NCBI GenBank assembly: GCA_964542055.1
Contig: CAZITB010000010.1
Location: 1 to 34,852 of the forward strand
Reading direction: 5' to 3'
From: CAZITB01 sp964542055
Lineage (GTDB): Bacteria > Planctomycetota > Phycisphaerae > Sedimentisphaerales > CAMDDF01
DNA: 34,852 nt
Numbering within the stretch: position 1 is the first letter of the stretch; each line of letters begins with the position of its first letter. The notes under the pieces are model-generated. The model searched no databases. It was given only the letters and a program-made list of their open reading frames with translations, and was not told the origin of the DNA. A program made the translations under genes and the position numbers. Of the stretch, positions 1 through 7,515 are shown one piece after another.

Positions 1-1
1 A

Positions 2-205
2 TTCAATAAGTTGAATGGAAAAAGAAGTGATGACATGTTTGAAGCAGCTGTGCAAGATGAATTGCATATTGTTAAAAAAATAGGTGACTGTCCCCTGTTA
101 TTCTATTTCAGATTCGATCGAGGACCTGTTACGGGAAAAGGCACAAAATTTCATTATCATAGGTGGCCAGATTTGGCAAAACACAGACCGTTTGAGGGAT
201 TTTAA
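2..205 (+). CDS. C-terminal end of an unknown protein, cut by the window edge
   Basis: The frame is open from the first bases of the window to a TAA at 203-205, so this is probably the 3' end of a longer gene. A TTG at 11 could also serve as a start, but no good ribosome binding site can be judged there. The visible 68 residues are polar and end in a basic, aromatic stretch (KFHYHRWPDLAKHRPFEGF). No family was recognised. A small acidic protein follows 26 nt downstream, an arrangement common for the toxin tip of a polymorphic toxin and its immunity protein. That is inference from layout and charge only. The tail of any secreted or Rhs-type protein would look similar. Confidence 0.4.
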   Translation, partial: FNKLNGKRSDDMFEAAVQDELHIVKKIGDCPLLFYFRFDRGPVTGKGTKFHYHRWPDLAKHRPFEGF

Positions 206-231
206 ATACAATAATTTGTATGAGGAAGAAA

Positions 232-489
232 ATGCAAAAAGATGAATTATGTGATGCAAAGAAGAAAGCCGCAACTTTGTTGCAGTATGTCATTGAAGGA
301 TCTTTGTCTGCAAATCAAGCTAGAGAAATATGGCCTGAATTTAAAGAAGATAATAATCTTGAAGCTGGATTTCATATGTTATTCCATTTTGAAGATGATG
401 AAGATATTCGGTCAAAAGATGAGCGATATGCTAAATGGCAAATCGAAGAATTGAAAGTTATAATTGAAAAGCTAAACTCTGACTATTAA
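232..489 (+). CDS. Small acidic hypothetical protein, possible immunity protein
   Basis: This is an 85-residue protein of unrecognised family, without a signal peptide or membrane segment. It is largely helical in appearance and acidic, with a cluster FEDDEDIRSKDER near residues 53-65. The ATG at 232 is preferred over the in-frame ATG at 220 because GAGGA at 222-226 sits 5 nt upstream of it, while nothing resembling a Shine-Dalgarno precedes 220. The neighbour upstream is the truncated tail ending at 205. Small size, acidity and position right after a basic C-terminal tail fit an immunity protein of a polymorphic toxin system, but no immunity family motif was identified. It could equally be a stand-alone hypothetical protein. 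Confidence 0.5.
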   Translation: MQKDELCDAKKKAATLLQYVIEGSLSANQAREIWPEFKEDNNLEAGFHMLFHFEDDEDIRSKDERYAKWQIEELKVIIEKLNSDY

Positions 490-545
490 AATTCTTCCAC
501 GATGTCTTTGGAGAACCTAACCGCACCAGCGGTGTAGCCGGTAGG

Positions 546-576
546 ATGGGTAAAAAATGTTTTTCTTTTTACCCAT
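546..576. repeat. REP-like hairpin upstream of the RAYT remnant
   Basis: A perfect 11-bp inverted repeat, ATGGGTAAAAA at 546-556 and TTTTTACCCAT at 566-576, encloses a 9-nt loop. It is preceded by GTAGG at 541-545. RAYT transposases typically act on hairpins preceded by a short GTAG-like tetranucleotide, and such a hairpin commonly flanks the RAYT gene. Here the RAYT start codon lies 20 nt downstream. A smaller stem, ACCGC/GCGGT, lies just before it. The run of T in the right arm also gives it a terminator-like look for the gene ending at 489. Confidence 0.55.
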
Positions 577-596
577 GCTGATGTTAATATATTGCC

Positions 597-930
597 ATGA
601 CAAATTACCGTAGAACATTTGTTAAAGGCGGGTATTATTTCTTTACTGTTGTTACCAATGACAGGCGGAAGTTTTTATGCGAGCCGATAGCGAGAAAAAT
701 TTTACATGATGTATTTGAAGATGTAAGAATTTCCTGGCCTTTTTGATGTTGTTGCAATGGTTTTAATGCCGGAACATATACATTGTGTTTGGAAATTGCC
801 CGATGAGGATATGGATTTTTCAACGAGATGGCGGCTAATAAAAACCAAATTTACAAAACAATATATAAACATAGGAGGACAGGAGCCGATTCGGTCACAA
901 TGGTGGGCAGTGTCCACCTTACCCGGTTGA
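597..930 (+). pseudogene. REP-associated tyrosine transposase (RAYT), frameshifted and truncated
   Basis: The ATG at 597 opens a frame reading MTNYRRTFVKGGYYFFTVVT, the typical RAYT (Y1_Tnp, transposase IS200-like) N-terminus. It stops at TGA 744-746. Moving by one base at the T5 run (740-744) restores a second frame reading VLMPEHIHCVWKLP, with the HxH metal-binding motif of the HUH nuclease fold, then STRWRLIKTKFTK. The homology fades near 890. The segment with the catalytic tyrosine and the usual WQRRFWEH-like C-terminal motif is missing and is replaced by hairpin-rich DNA from about 902. The gene is therefore broken twice: by one extra T, and by loss of the C-terminal half. RAYTs mobilise REP sequences; this copy should be inactive. 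Confidence 0.8.
902..918. repeat. Short hairpin at the RAYT truncation point
   Basis: GGTGG at 902-906 pairs with CCACC at 914-918 across a 7-nt loop. It lies where the RAYT homology ends and is the first of three closely spaced hairpins, which suggests an inserted or expanded REP/BIME-like cluster. Confidence 0.4.
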
Positions 931-938
931 ATTTGCTT

Positions 939-967
939 CACCCTTCCCAAAACCCGCGGGAAGGGTG
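939..967. repeat. REP-like inverted repeat
   Basis: CACCCTTCCC at 939-948 is the exact reverse complement of GGGAAGGGTG at 958-967, with a 9-nt loop. The loop and arm contain CCCGCGGG, itself a palindrome. It sits between two other hairpins in non-coding DNA and is probably part of a mobile REP-like cluster. Confidence 0.55.
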
Positions 968-1015
968 CCACCCTAATTAAAATTTCAGAAAGAGCCCACC
1001 CGCCGGCTTTTATGC

Positions 1016-1035
1016 GGGCGGTTCGCGAACCGCCC
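1016..1035. repeat. 20-bp perfect palindrome
   Basis: The sequence is a perfect palindrome centred between 1025 and 1026: GGGCGGTTCG followed by its reverse complement. It is flanked by CCTAC on the right, the complement of the GTAGG motif seen before the hairpin at 546. Much higher in GC than the DNA on the right side of the window, it looks like a dispersed REP-like element. Confidence 0.55.
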
Positions 1036-1213
1036 CTACGAGAGGTGGAACCGTTTAATTTTATTTCAATCTCATCGCTTCCGCGATTGAGCTTTTTTGG
1101 GTTGAGTTTATTTCGGGTCGCTTGCGCTGGGCGCTTTTGGGGTTGGGTATTTGTGTTACCGGCAAATAAATGGCGGCAGTGTTTTTTCCTTAGCCGGTTG
1201 TGGGATTTAATTG

Positions 1214-4200
1214 TCAGGGTTTTTTGGGGGTGCAGTTTCTTACGGCGGTGATTAGTTCTTCTGATGGGTCGCTTTTTGTTCTGTAGTCGCAAGCTCCGGC
1301 GGCTAGCATTGCATCTGCAACGTCTTTATCGGTGTGCATCGAAAGGCCGATGATTTTTATTTCTGGATGGCGCTGCAGGATTTGTCTGGTTGCTTCGATG
1401 CCGTTCATTTCGCCGAGGTTGATATCCATTATAATTATATCGGGGTGGAGACGGTCTGCTTTTTCGATTGCTTCGGGTCCGTCAGTGGCTTCGCCGATGA
1501 CTTGAATTTCCGGTTCAGCGCGGAACAACCTGGCGAGTCCCTGGCGCATAATCTTGTGGTCGTCAACAATAAGGACATTACACAGTGAAGTTTTGTTAAC
1601 GACCTTGACCGTGTCTTGCATTTTTTTGGAAGACTGGCTGACCTTTCTGGCAGCTTCGGCTGCTTGTCCATCGGGGACGGTCAGGGTAACTCGAGTTCCC
1701 TGGTTTGGTGCACTTTCTATGATCATCTTGCCGCCGATATAAGCCAATCGTTCCTGAATACTGAACAGGCCGAAAGAAACGTCGCTTGCGTTTCTTTTTT
1801 TGAGTACGTCCGGATCGAAGCCTTTACCTTCATCGGAGACGATAATCTTGATCATGTTGTCCGGTGTGAGCATTAATGAAATCTGTGCCTCGGAAACTTT
1901 TGAATGCTTGAGGGAGTTCAGTAATAATTCGCGCACGCTTTCGAATAGCAGAATTCTAAGTGATTCAAATTCAGGTTCGGCATTTTTTTCCAGCTGAACA
2001 TTTACATCGAAGTGATACTTTTTTTTCATGTCCGATGCAAGCCAGTTTATACCGCCGATGAGTCCGGCGTCATGGAGGACAGGGGGGCTAAGGTCCACCG
2101 CTAAGCCTCGTGAAACCTTTAATGCCTCTTTTAGAATGTTACTTGTTTCTTTTGCAGTTTCATGCATTGCTTCTATGTCGCTGCTGGGTTGTATCCATCC
2201 GATGTGCATTTTGGCAGCGACGATAAGCTGCTGGAGGTGGTCATGGAGTATTTTTGCCAGTCGTTTGCGTTCCTGATACTCGGCCTGGCTAAGCTGGAGT
2301 GTCAGGGCCCTTAGCTGCTGTGTTCTCTCGGAGACTCGCTGTTCGAGAGTTTCGTTGAACTTTTTCAATTGGTCTTCGGCTCGTTTTCGTTCTGTGATGT
2401 CCAGAGCGACGACAACCCCGCCAATAATGTTTCCCTGTCTGTCAAGTACAGGGGACGCGCTGTTTAGAAGCGTACCATGTTTACCATCAAAACGTAAAAT
2501 ATTAATAACTTCTCCGGTTGTGGTTTCGCCTTTTTCAATTGCGCGTGCCAACGCCCAATCATGGGTTTTGATGGGTTTACCTGTATCGGCAAACCACCCT
2601 TTATACTGATCGTACTGGTCAATTCCTTCGACAAGGATTGCCTTGCCCCCCCAGACGTTTTCCACGGCTTTATTGGCCTGGATCATTCGCCCGTTTTTGT
2701 CAGTAAACCAGACAGCGACAGGGATAGAATCAAGCACTGCTTGTAGGCGTGCCCGCTCGGCTTCGAGATTTTCCTGTGCTTGCTTTCGTTCGGTAATATC
2801 TTCCATAGTTCCAATGGACCTTATCCATTTGCCGTGTTCATCATAAACAGGCGAAACGGTTACATGAACCCATACCGGTGAGCCGTCTCTTTTGACATAT
2901 CGTTTTTCATAATCCGTTCCCGATCGCAAGCCTTGATGAAGCTCGCGATTTAGCTTATCACTTATTTCACGGTCAGCGGGCCAGGTAAGATCATGAATTT
3001 TCATTGATTTTAGTTGTTCACGTGACATTCCCAATATTTGACATGCTCGGTCATTAACATTAATGATATTATCATCCCTTTCAACTTCAATAATACCTAC
3101 TCCGACATTGTCGAAGATTCCACGGAATCGCTGTTCACTGTCACGAAGTGCCAATTGGGTTTCGATGCGTTTGGTTACGTCCTGCATAGCTACAATGCCG
3201 CCGATAATTTCCCCCTCGCTGTTTCGCAGTGGTACAGCATTGTTGAGATAATAGCGTCGCTCTGTCGAATTAAACTTCTGGTTCTGTACCAGTTCCCCCC
3301 GGACAACTTCTCCTTTTGTGAGTGCCCGAGCCATTCCCCATTCATGGGCCTTTATTCGTTGACCGGTCTTTGGCCACCATCCGACCCACTCGCCATAGCG
3401 TTCCAGCGAGGTGGTCTCCGGGGGAATGCCCCACAGTTCATACGCGGCTTGATTGATGCGAGTGATAGTTCCATCGGCGCCAGTAATAATCACACCTACC
3501 GGCATGGAATCAATCACTGTATTGAGTTTTTCCTGGCTAGCTAGAAGTTCCTGTTCAGATTTTTTTCGCTGGGTAATATCGCGAATAATGCTGATGAGAG
3601 TAGCCTTGCCTTCGATGACGGCCCCTTGTGAACTGATCTCGACGGGGAAGGTGCTTCCGTCTTTTCGTTTATGTGTCGCTTCAAAAAGCATGCCCTGTTC
3701 AGCTTTATCCATCTGTTGTTTTACGAGGTCGGGCGGTGCATCTTGTCTCAAGTCGAAAATGGTCAATTCAAGAAGCTGCTCTCTTGTGTATCCGTAAGTA
3801 TCTACCGCCGCCTGATTTGCTTCGAGAATGTTTCCATCACGGTCCAGGAACAGGATGATGTCACGGCTGTGACTGGCGAGCAGTTCATATCTTCTTAGGG
3901 TCTCTTCCAACTGCATGCGTTGAGAAATATCTTCGATAACTGCGATTTCGTAATCGGGATTCCCGTCCTCATCTCGTACCAATGAAAGTGTAAGCCTTGC
4001 CCAGACGAAGTGGCCCTGCTTGTGAATGAAGCGTTTTTCTACCGTATATTTTTCGAGTTGTCCGGCGGCCATTTGCCTGAAAGGTTTCAGGTCAATGTCT
4101 ATATCTTCGGGGTGGGTGATATCAGGCCAGGGAATAACCAGTAACTCTTGGCGGTCATAGCCGAGCATATTACAAAAAGTATCGTTTACATCTATCCATC

Positions 4201-5005
4201 GAGCGTCATCGAATCTTACACGGCCCATTCCGATAGCGGCTTTTTCGAAAACTGCGCGGAACTTTGTTTCACTTCGTTTTAAATGCTCTTCGGATTCTTT
4301 AAGGTCTGTAATGTCATGACCGTAAACATTGATATAGCCATCAATAACATTAAATGTAAGCCATAATACCCGTTTTCCGCAGGTCAGTTCGGTTTGGAAT
4401 GGTTCTTCGCCGGGCAAGGTTTTGTTTAAGCCTTTTAGAAGGTCATCGCAAACTATGTTTCCGATTTTGAGATTCCATGCGTCGCGGCTGAAATTCTCGG
4501 CAGCTTCGTTCATCCACAAGAGTATTCCCTCGTGGGAAACTTGTAGAAAGGTATTTGGGCTTTCCTGTGGAATTTTGGCTAAATGGATGAGTTTTTCCCG
4601 CATTTGTCGCTGATGGGTAACATCGCGTCCGAGACAATAGATGAGCTGGTCCTGTAAATATGGCGCCGCATCCCATGAAATCCACTTATAAGTGCCATTT
4701 TTTAATTGGATGCGAATTTCAAATTTGTTCATTTGTTTGCCGGCGACGAGTTTTTCAATAGCTTGTTCGGTTCGCGAATGGTCCTGGGGATGTACAATGC
4801 CCATGTATGGCATGTCAAATAGTTCTTTTTCGCTCCAGCCTAAAGTTTGGCAGAAGCCGGGATTTACCTGCTTGAGCCGCCAGTCGCTTGTTGAGGCAAC
4901 AGCCATCAGATCAGAAGTGAGATCAAAAAACCGACAATAATGTTCAGAGTCGTTTATTTTGGTTTTATCCTGCCCAAAAGATGAGTTGTTTTTGAAATTT
5001 CCCAT
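1214..5005 (-). CDS. Multi-PAS hybrid sensor histidine kinase with C-terminal receiver
   Basis: This 1263-residue protein has no signal peptide or membrane helix and is probably a cytoplasmic sensor. Seven PAS-type domains lie roughly at 20-135, 145-235, 245-365, 372-480, 492-613, 625-740 and 752-873. Several are followed by PAC-type DIT(Q/E)R(K) ends. A coiled coil at about 875-910 leads into a HisKA_3 (NarX/DegS type) domain with phospho-acceptor His921 in ILHDHLQQ. The HATPase follows, with N-box Asn1030 and G-box DEGKGF at 1058-1063. A receiver at about 1142-1260 has Asp1148-Asp1149, phospho-acceptor Asp1194, Ser1222 and Lys1244, but no LuxR DNA-binding domain follows. NarL-type receivers usually carry such a domain, so output must pass to another protein. 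Candidate targets are not visible nearby. The start has a moderate GGCG-containing leader. Ligands cannot be told from sequence. Confidence 0.9.
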   Translation of the reverse strand: MGNFKNNSSFGQDKTKINDSEHYCRFFDLTSDLMAVASTSDWRLKQVNPGFCQTLGWSEKELFDMPYMGIVHPQDHSRTEQAIEKLVAGKQMNKFEIRIQLKNGTYKWISWDAAPYLQDQLIYCLGRDVTHQRQMREKLIHLAKIPQESPNTFLQVSHEGILLWMNEAAENFSRDAWNLKIGNIVCDDLLKGLNKTLPGEEPFQTELTCGKRVLWLTFNVIDGYINVYGHDITDLKESEEHLKRSETKFRAVFEKAAIGMGRVRFDDARWIDVNDTFCNMLGYDRQELLVIPWPDITHPEDIDIDLKPFRQMAAGQLEKYTVEKRFIHKQGHFVWARLTLSLVRDEDGNPDYEIAVIEDISQRMQLEETLRRYELLASHSRDIILFLDRDGNILEANQAAVDTYGYTREQLLELTIFDLRQDAPPDLVKQQMDKAEQGMLFEATHKRKDGSTFPVEISSQGAVIEGKATLISIIRDITQRKKSEQELLASQEKLNTVIDSMPVGVIITGADGTITRINQAAYELWGIPPETTSLERYGEWVGWWPKTGQRIKAHEWGMARALTKGEVVRGELVQNQKFNSTERRYYLNNAVPLRNSEGEIIGGIVAMQDVTKRIETQLALRDSEQRFRGIFDNVGVGIIEVERDDNIINVNDRACQILGMSREQLKSMKIHDLTWPADREISDKLNRELHQGLRSGTDYEKRYVKRDGSPVWVHVTVSPVYDEHGKWIRSIGTMEDITERKQAQENLEAERARLQAVLDSIPVAVWFTDKNGRMIQANKAVENVWGGKAILVEGIDQYDQYKGWFADTGKPIKTHDWALARAIEKGETTTGEVINILRFDGKHGTLLNSASPVLDRQGNIIGGVVVALDITERKRAEDQLKKFNETLEQRVSERTQQLRALTLQLSQAEYQERKRLAKILHDHLQQLIVAAKMHIGWIQPSSDIEAMHETAKETSNILKEALKVSRGLAVDLSPPVLHDAGLIGGINWLASDMKKKYHFDVNVQLEKNAEPEFESLRILLFESVRELLLNSLKHSKVSEAQISLMLTPDNMIKIIVSDEGKGFDPDVLKKRNASDVSFGLFSIQERLAYIGGKMIIESAPNQGTRVTLTVPDGQAAEAARKVSQSSKKMQDTVKVVNKTSLCNVLIVDDHKIMRQGLARLFRAEPEIQVIGEATDGPEAIEKADRLHPDIIIMDINLGEMNGIEATRQILQRHPEIKIIGLSMHTDKDVADAMLAAGACDYRTKSDPSEELITAVRNCTPKKP

Positions 5006-5162
5006 TAACGCCTTTTTTTCTTAGGGCACTTACGATTTCTAAGGAAAAGAAGTTTTATATATATCCTATTTTAGGGAGGTTTTAAGTCTTATGCAAATAT
5101 TTTGTCAAATAGCTTTATTTTTTTTAGTTTGATAGCGAAATTTGTTATGGAAATTATTTTTC

Positions 5163-5190
5163 TTGACCTGTTGCGGTGAGGCTATAAAAT
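5163..5190 (+). promoter_or_regulatory. Predicted sigma-70 type promoter of the encapsulin operon
   Basis: TTGACC at 5163-5168 and TAAAAT at 5185-5190 are separated by 16 nt, about 110 nt before the ferritin start. No other gene lies between. No Fur-like or other operator was recognised in the leader. Confidence 0.45.
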
Positions 5191-5301
5191 TGTAAGTGTG
5201 GTGTAGTTAGAAAATGATTTTCTACCTTTTTAATGGGAATGCAAGGAGGCGTAAAACCATAGAGTTCAATGTTGGTAACCGAACGAAAGGAGCAGACAGC
5301 T

Positions 5302-5712
5302 ATGGCTTTGGAGTATTATCATGAACCGCAGGAGAAGCTGCCCAAATCAGTAGTGAACCTTAAGCGTGCGCTGGCGAGTATCATCGAGGAGCTTGAAGCG
5401 TTCGAATGGTACAACGAGCGTGCGGCGTCGGAAGTGGACGAAGAATTGCGAGAGATTCTTATTCACAACCGCAACGAAGAGATCGAACACGCGGCAATGC
5501 TGCTGGAATGGGTGCGGCGGAAAAATCCGGAATTCGCAGAGGAAATGCAGACGTATTTGTTTACGAAAGCCCCTATAACAGAGCTTGAGGACCTTCAGGA
5601 AGCGGGTGCGCAGGAGGCTGAAGGTAAGGTAAAAGATGAAGGTCAAGGCGGGGGCGATGTGTCGGGCGGCAGTCTTAATATTGGATCAATGAAAGGAGAA
5701 AAATATGCCTAG
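5302..5712 (+). CDS. Encapsulated ferritin-like protein (EncFtn), encapsulin cargo
   Basis: EncFtn proteins are two-helix ferritin-like ferroxidases that oxidise Fe(II) inside an encapsulin shell for iron storage. The ATG at 5302 is preferred over the one at 5269 because AAAGGAG at 5286-5292 lies 9 nt upstream of it; this gives 136 residues. The ferroxidase residues known from Rhodospirillum rubrum EncFtn (Glu32, Glu62, His65, plus Trp38-Tyr39) match Glu30, Glu60, His63 and Trp36-Tyr37 here at a constant offset of two, in the segments EELEAFEWYNE and NEEIEH. A Gly/Glu/Lys-rich linker (about 100-120) leads to the C-terminal tail GGSLNIGSMKGEKYA, which fits the GSLxIGSL-type targeting peptide that docks cargo in the shell. 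The stop overlaps the encapsulin start, consistent with coupled translation. Confidence 0.93.
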   Translation: MALEYYHEPQEKLPKSVVNLKRALASIIEELEAFEWYNERAASEVDEELREILIHNRNEEIEHAAMLLEWVRRKNPEFAEEMQTYLFTKAPITELEDLQEAGAQEAEGKVKDEGQGGGDVSGGSLNIGSMKGEKYA

Positions 5713-6514
5713 TATATTAAAACGTGAGTTCGCACCAATAAGTGATCAGGCGTGGCAGGAAATAGATGAAACGGCAGCTCAAGCGATAAAACGCAATATA
5801 AGCAGCCGGAAAGTGGTTGATGTCGATGGTCCGCACGGCTGGGAATTGGGAGCAGTTAACATTGGCAGGATAGATGTTCACGGCGAGCATGGGGAAACTG
5901 GTATCGGGTGGGGGACCCGAAAGGTGGTGCCGCTGATCGAATGCCGTACCGGTTTTGCGGTTAACCAGATGGAGTTGGATGATATCGCAAGAGGAAGCAA
6001 AAATCCTGATCTGGATAAGCTGGAAGAAGTTGTGGCCAAGGCGGCCCAGTTCGAGGATATGGTTGTTTATAAAGGTTTCAAAGAAGGGAAAATGGTCGGG
6101 ATACTGGAGGCGTGTGAGCACGATTCGATAGTGCTGCCGGCCAAGGCAGAGGATTATCCCCGGGTTGTCTCTCAGGCGATCGAGAAGCTGGAATCGGCGG
6201 GTGTGGAAGGCCCTTATTCGCTGGTGCTGGGGCCGGACCAGTATTACGGTCTGCTGCAGAACGCGAAACAGGGTTATCCGAGCAGCAGGATAGTTAAAGA
6301 CCTAATCCAGGGTGAGATCGTTCATAGCATGGTCGTTGATGGCGGTATTTTGATAAGCCAGCGCGGCGGCGACTTTGAGCTTACGCTTGGCAAAGATTTT
6401 TCGATCGGTTACGCCAGCCATGACAGGCAAAACGTCGAGCTGTTCGTAGCGGAGTCTTTCGCTTTTCGTGTTCTGGACCCGTCGGCAGCTGTAGGGTTTA
6501 CTGTTAAAGTTTGA
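5705..6514 (+). CDS. Family 1 encapsulin shell protein
   Basis: This 269-residue protein has the normal length of T=1 encapsulins, which use the HK97 phage capsid fold and self-assemble into protein nanocompartments. Recognisable features are the N-terminal LKREFAPISDQAWQEID, which forms part of the cargo-binding region in this family, the WGTRKVVPLIE segment, the P-domain containing LGPDQYYGLLQ, and the C-terminal FRVLDPSAAVGFTVKV. The ATG overlaps the last 8 nt of the ferritin gene, and a strong AAAGGAG lies upstream. The pair forms a complete iron-storing encapsulin operon. No second cargo gene is adjacent. The next genes are on the opposite strand. Confidence 0.95.
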   Translation: MPSILKREFAPISDQAWQEIDETAAQAIKRNISSRKVVDVDGPHGWELGAVNIGRIDVHGEHGETGIGWGTRKVVPLIECRTGFAVNQMELDDIARGSKNPDLDKLEEVVAKAAQFEDMVVYKGFKEGKMVGILEACEHDSIVLPAKAEDYPRVVSQAIEKLESAGVEGPYSLVLGPDQYYGLLQNAKQGYPSSRIVKDLIQGEIVHSMVVDGGILISQRGGDFELTLGKDFSIGYASHDRQNVELFVAESFAFRVLDPSAAVGFTVKV

Positions 6515-6584
6515 TATTTTAAGATATTTTAATACTACAGCGCGATTATTACAAAATCATGGTGAAACACTAAGCACTAAACCC

Positions 6585-6722
6585 TAAATTCTAAAAATCT
6601 CGAATAACTAAAATCGGAATTTTCAAAACAAAAACGCTCTTTTCCGTACGATGGATGTTTTGAATTTTCGTCATTGTAATTTTGAATTTGTTTAGGATTT
6701 AGAAATACGGATTTAGAATTTA
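6585..6722. repeat. AT-rich nested inverted repeats downstream of encapsulin
   Basis: The 353 bases from 6515 to 6867 hold no gene. Within them TAAATTCTAAA (6585-6595) is the exact reverse complement of TTTAGAATTTA (6712-6722), and inside that pair TCAAAACA (6623-6630) is the reverse complement of TGTTTTGA (6656-6663). Short TTTAG and AATTTTG units recur around them. The nested arrangement suggests a decayed MITE-like or dispersed intergenic repeat, not a regulatory RNA. The arms are interrupted by long unpaired stretches. Confidence 0.4.
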
Positions 6723-6810
6723 ACAAAAACAGGTTAATTTCTTATTAAACAGTAATTTACGGTTAATAATACAATCGTAAATCGCGATGTCGTATTAAAG
6801 CGGCTCGTTT

Positions 6811-6828
6811 GCAAGCGGCTTGCTTTTT
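6811..6828 (+). terminator. Possible intrinsic terminator after the encapsulin region
   Basis: GCAAG (6811-6815) and CTTGC (6819-6823) form a short stem with a 3-nt loop, followed directly by TTTTT. The stem is only 5 bp and lies about 300 nt beyond the encapsulin stop. The assignment is therefore tentative. On the minus strand there is no T run after the hairpin. Confidence 0.35.
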
Positions 6829-6867
6829 GATGCGCATTGAAATGCTGGCAGTAATTTGATTTTCGAT

Positions 6868-7452
6868 TTATTTTTCTGGATAGAAATATTGATATTCAAG
6901 TCTCCGCTCAAACCGAACGGAAACTTCCTCAAGGATTTGCTCTCCTTGCCGGCTATCATAAGCGACCCACTGGTCATCTTCAACCCTTTTGACTAATCTG
7001 CCCTGATTCCAAATCTTTACTTCCTGTTCAGTCCTTTCATTAGCAGGGCCTAATGATGTCGGTCTTGTTTTTTGTGCATCAGGCGTGAGTGTTTCCAGAA
7101 ACGCTATGAATGGTTCAGAATTAATATCGGTTCTATCCTTGTAAACATGCGCCAATACCCCCGCATGCTGCCCGTCAGGCAACGGCCCCGACGGTGCTTC
7201 GACAGGAGGGTTCTGCCCAGAGGTAGATGCGAACAATTTACCGGTGTTAAGGTCATAATACCAAACCTGTTTCGGTTTAAACTCAGCCGATGTTCCAGTT
7301 GGCCAAAACAAAACGACAAGTATTATCAGAAAAATAAAAACAGAAACCCCCGTTGTGATTATCACTGCAAGGGGATTGTTTTTTATCCACTGGCGAAACT
7401 TAAAGTTTTCCCATTTATACTCAAGGTCATATTTTAAATATTTCCAATCCAT
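6868..7452 (-). CDS. Hypothetical single-pass membrane protein
   Basis: This 194-residue protein has a charged N-terminal stretch, then one membrane helix at about residues 28-50 (NPLAVIITTGVSVFIFLIILVVLFW). A soluble domain of about 140 residues follows, probably on the outer face. That domain starts with a VWYYDLNTGKLF segment and ends in a basic, aromatic region (RRLEYQYFYPEK). No enzyme motif was recognised. It lies 63 nt downstream of the prepilin gene on the same strand, so the two may be co-transcribed. I do not recognise a named family and propose no function. Confidence 0.6.
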   Translation of the reverse strand: MDWKYLKYDLEYKWENFKFRQWIKNNPLAVIITTGVSVFIFLIILVVLFWPTGTSAEFKPKQVWYYDLNTGKLFASTSGQNPPVEAPSGPLPDGQHAGVLAHVYKDRTDINSEPFIAFLETLTPDAQKTRPTSLGPANERTEQEVKIWNQGRLVKRVEDDQWVAYDSRQGEQILEEVSVRFERRLEYQYFYPEK

Positions 7453-7515
7453 AGCTTAACTCTCAATCCTGATATTGCGATTATTATATAACCACCAACG
7501 GTTTTACAAGAAATT

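Larger units (their letters stand above)
931..1213. other. Non-coding stretch with REP-like hairpins and no convincing gene
   Basis: Between the RAYT remnant and the end of the sensor kinase gene no reading frame has coding character. Besides the palindromes listed separately, TCAATC and GATTGA enclose a short loop followed by a T run near 1065-1095, which could be a weak plus-strand terminator. The rest is G+T rich and looks like decayed insertion DNA. Confidence 0.4.

Noticed and set aside
702..1292. Long minus-strand reading frame over the RAYT remnant and hairpins
   Set aside because: Its product is a low-complexity basic sequence without family features, and it is the antisense of the RAYT remnant and repeat DNA.
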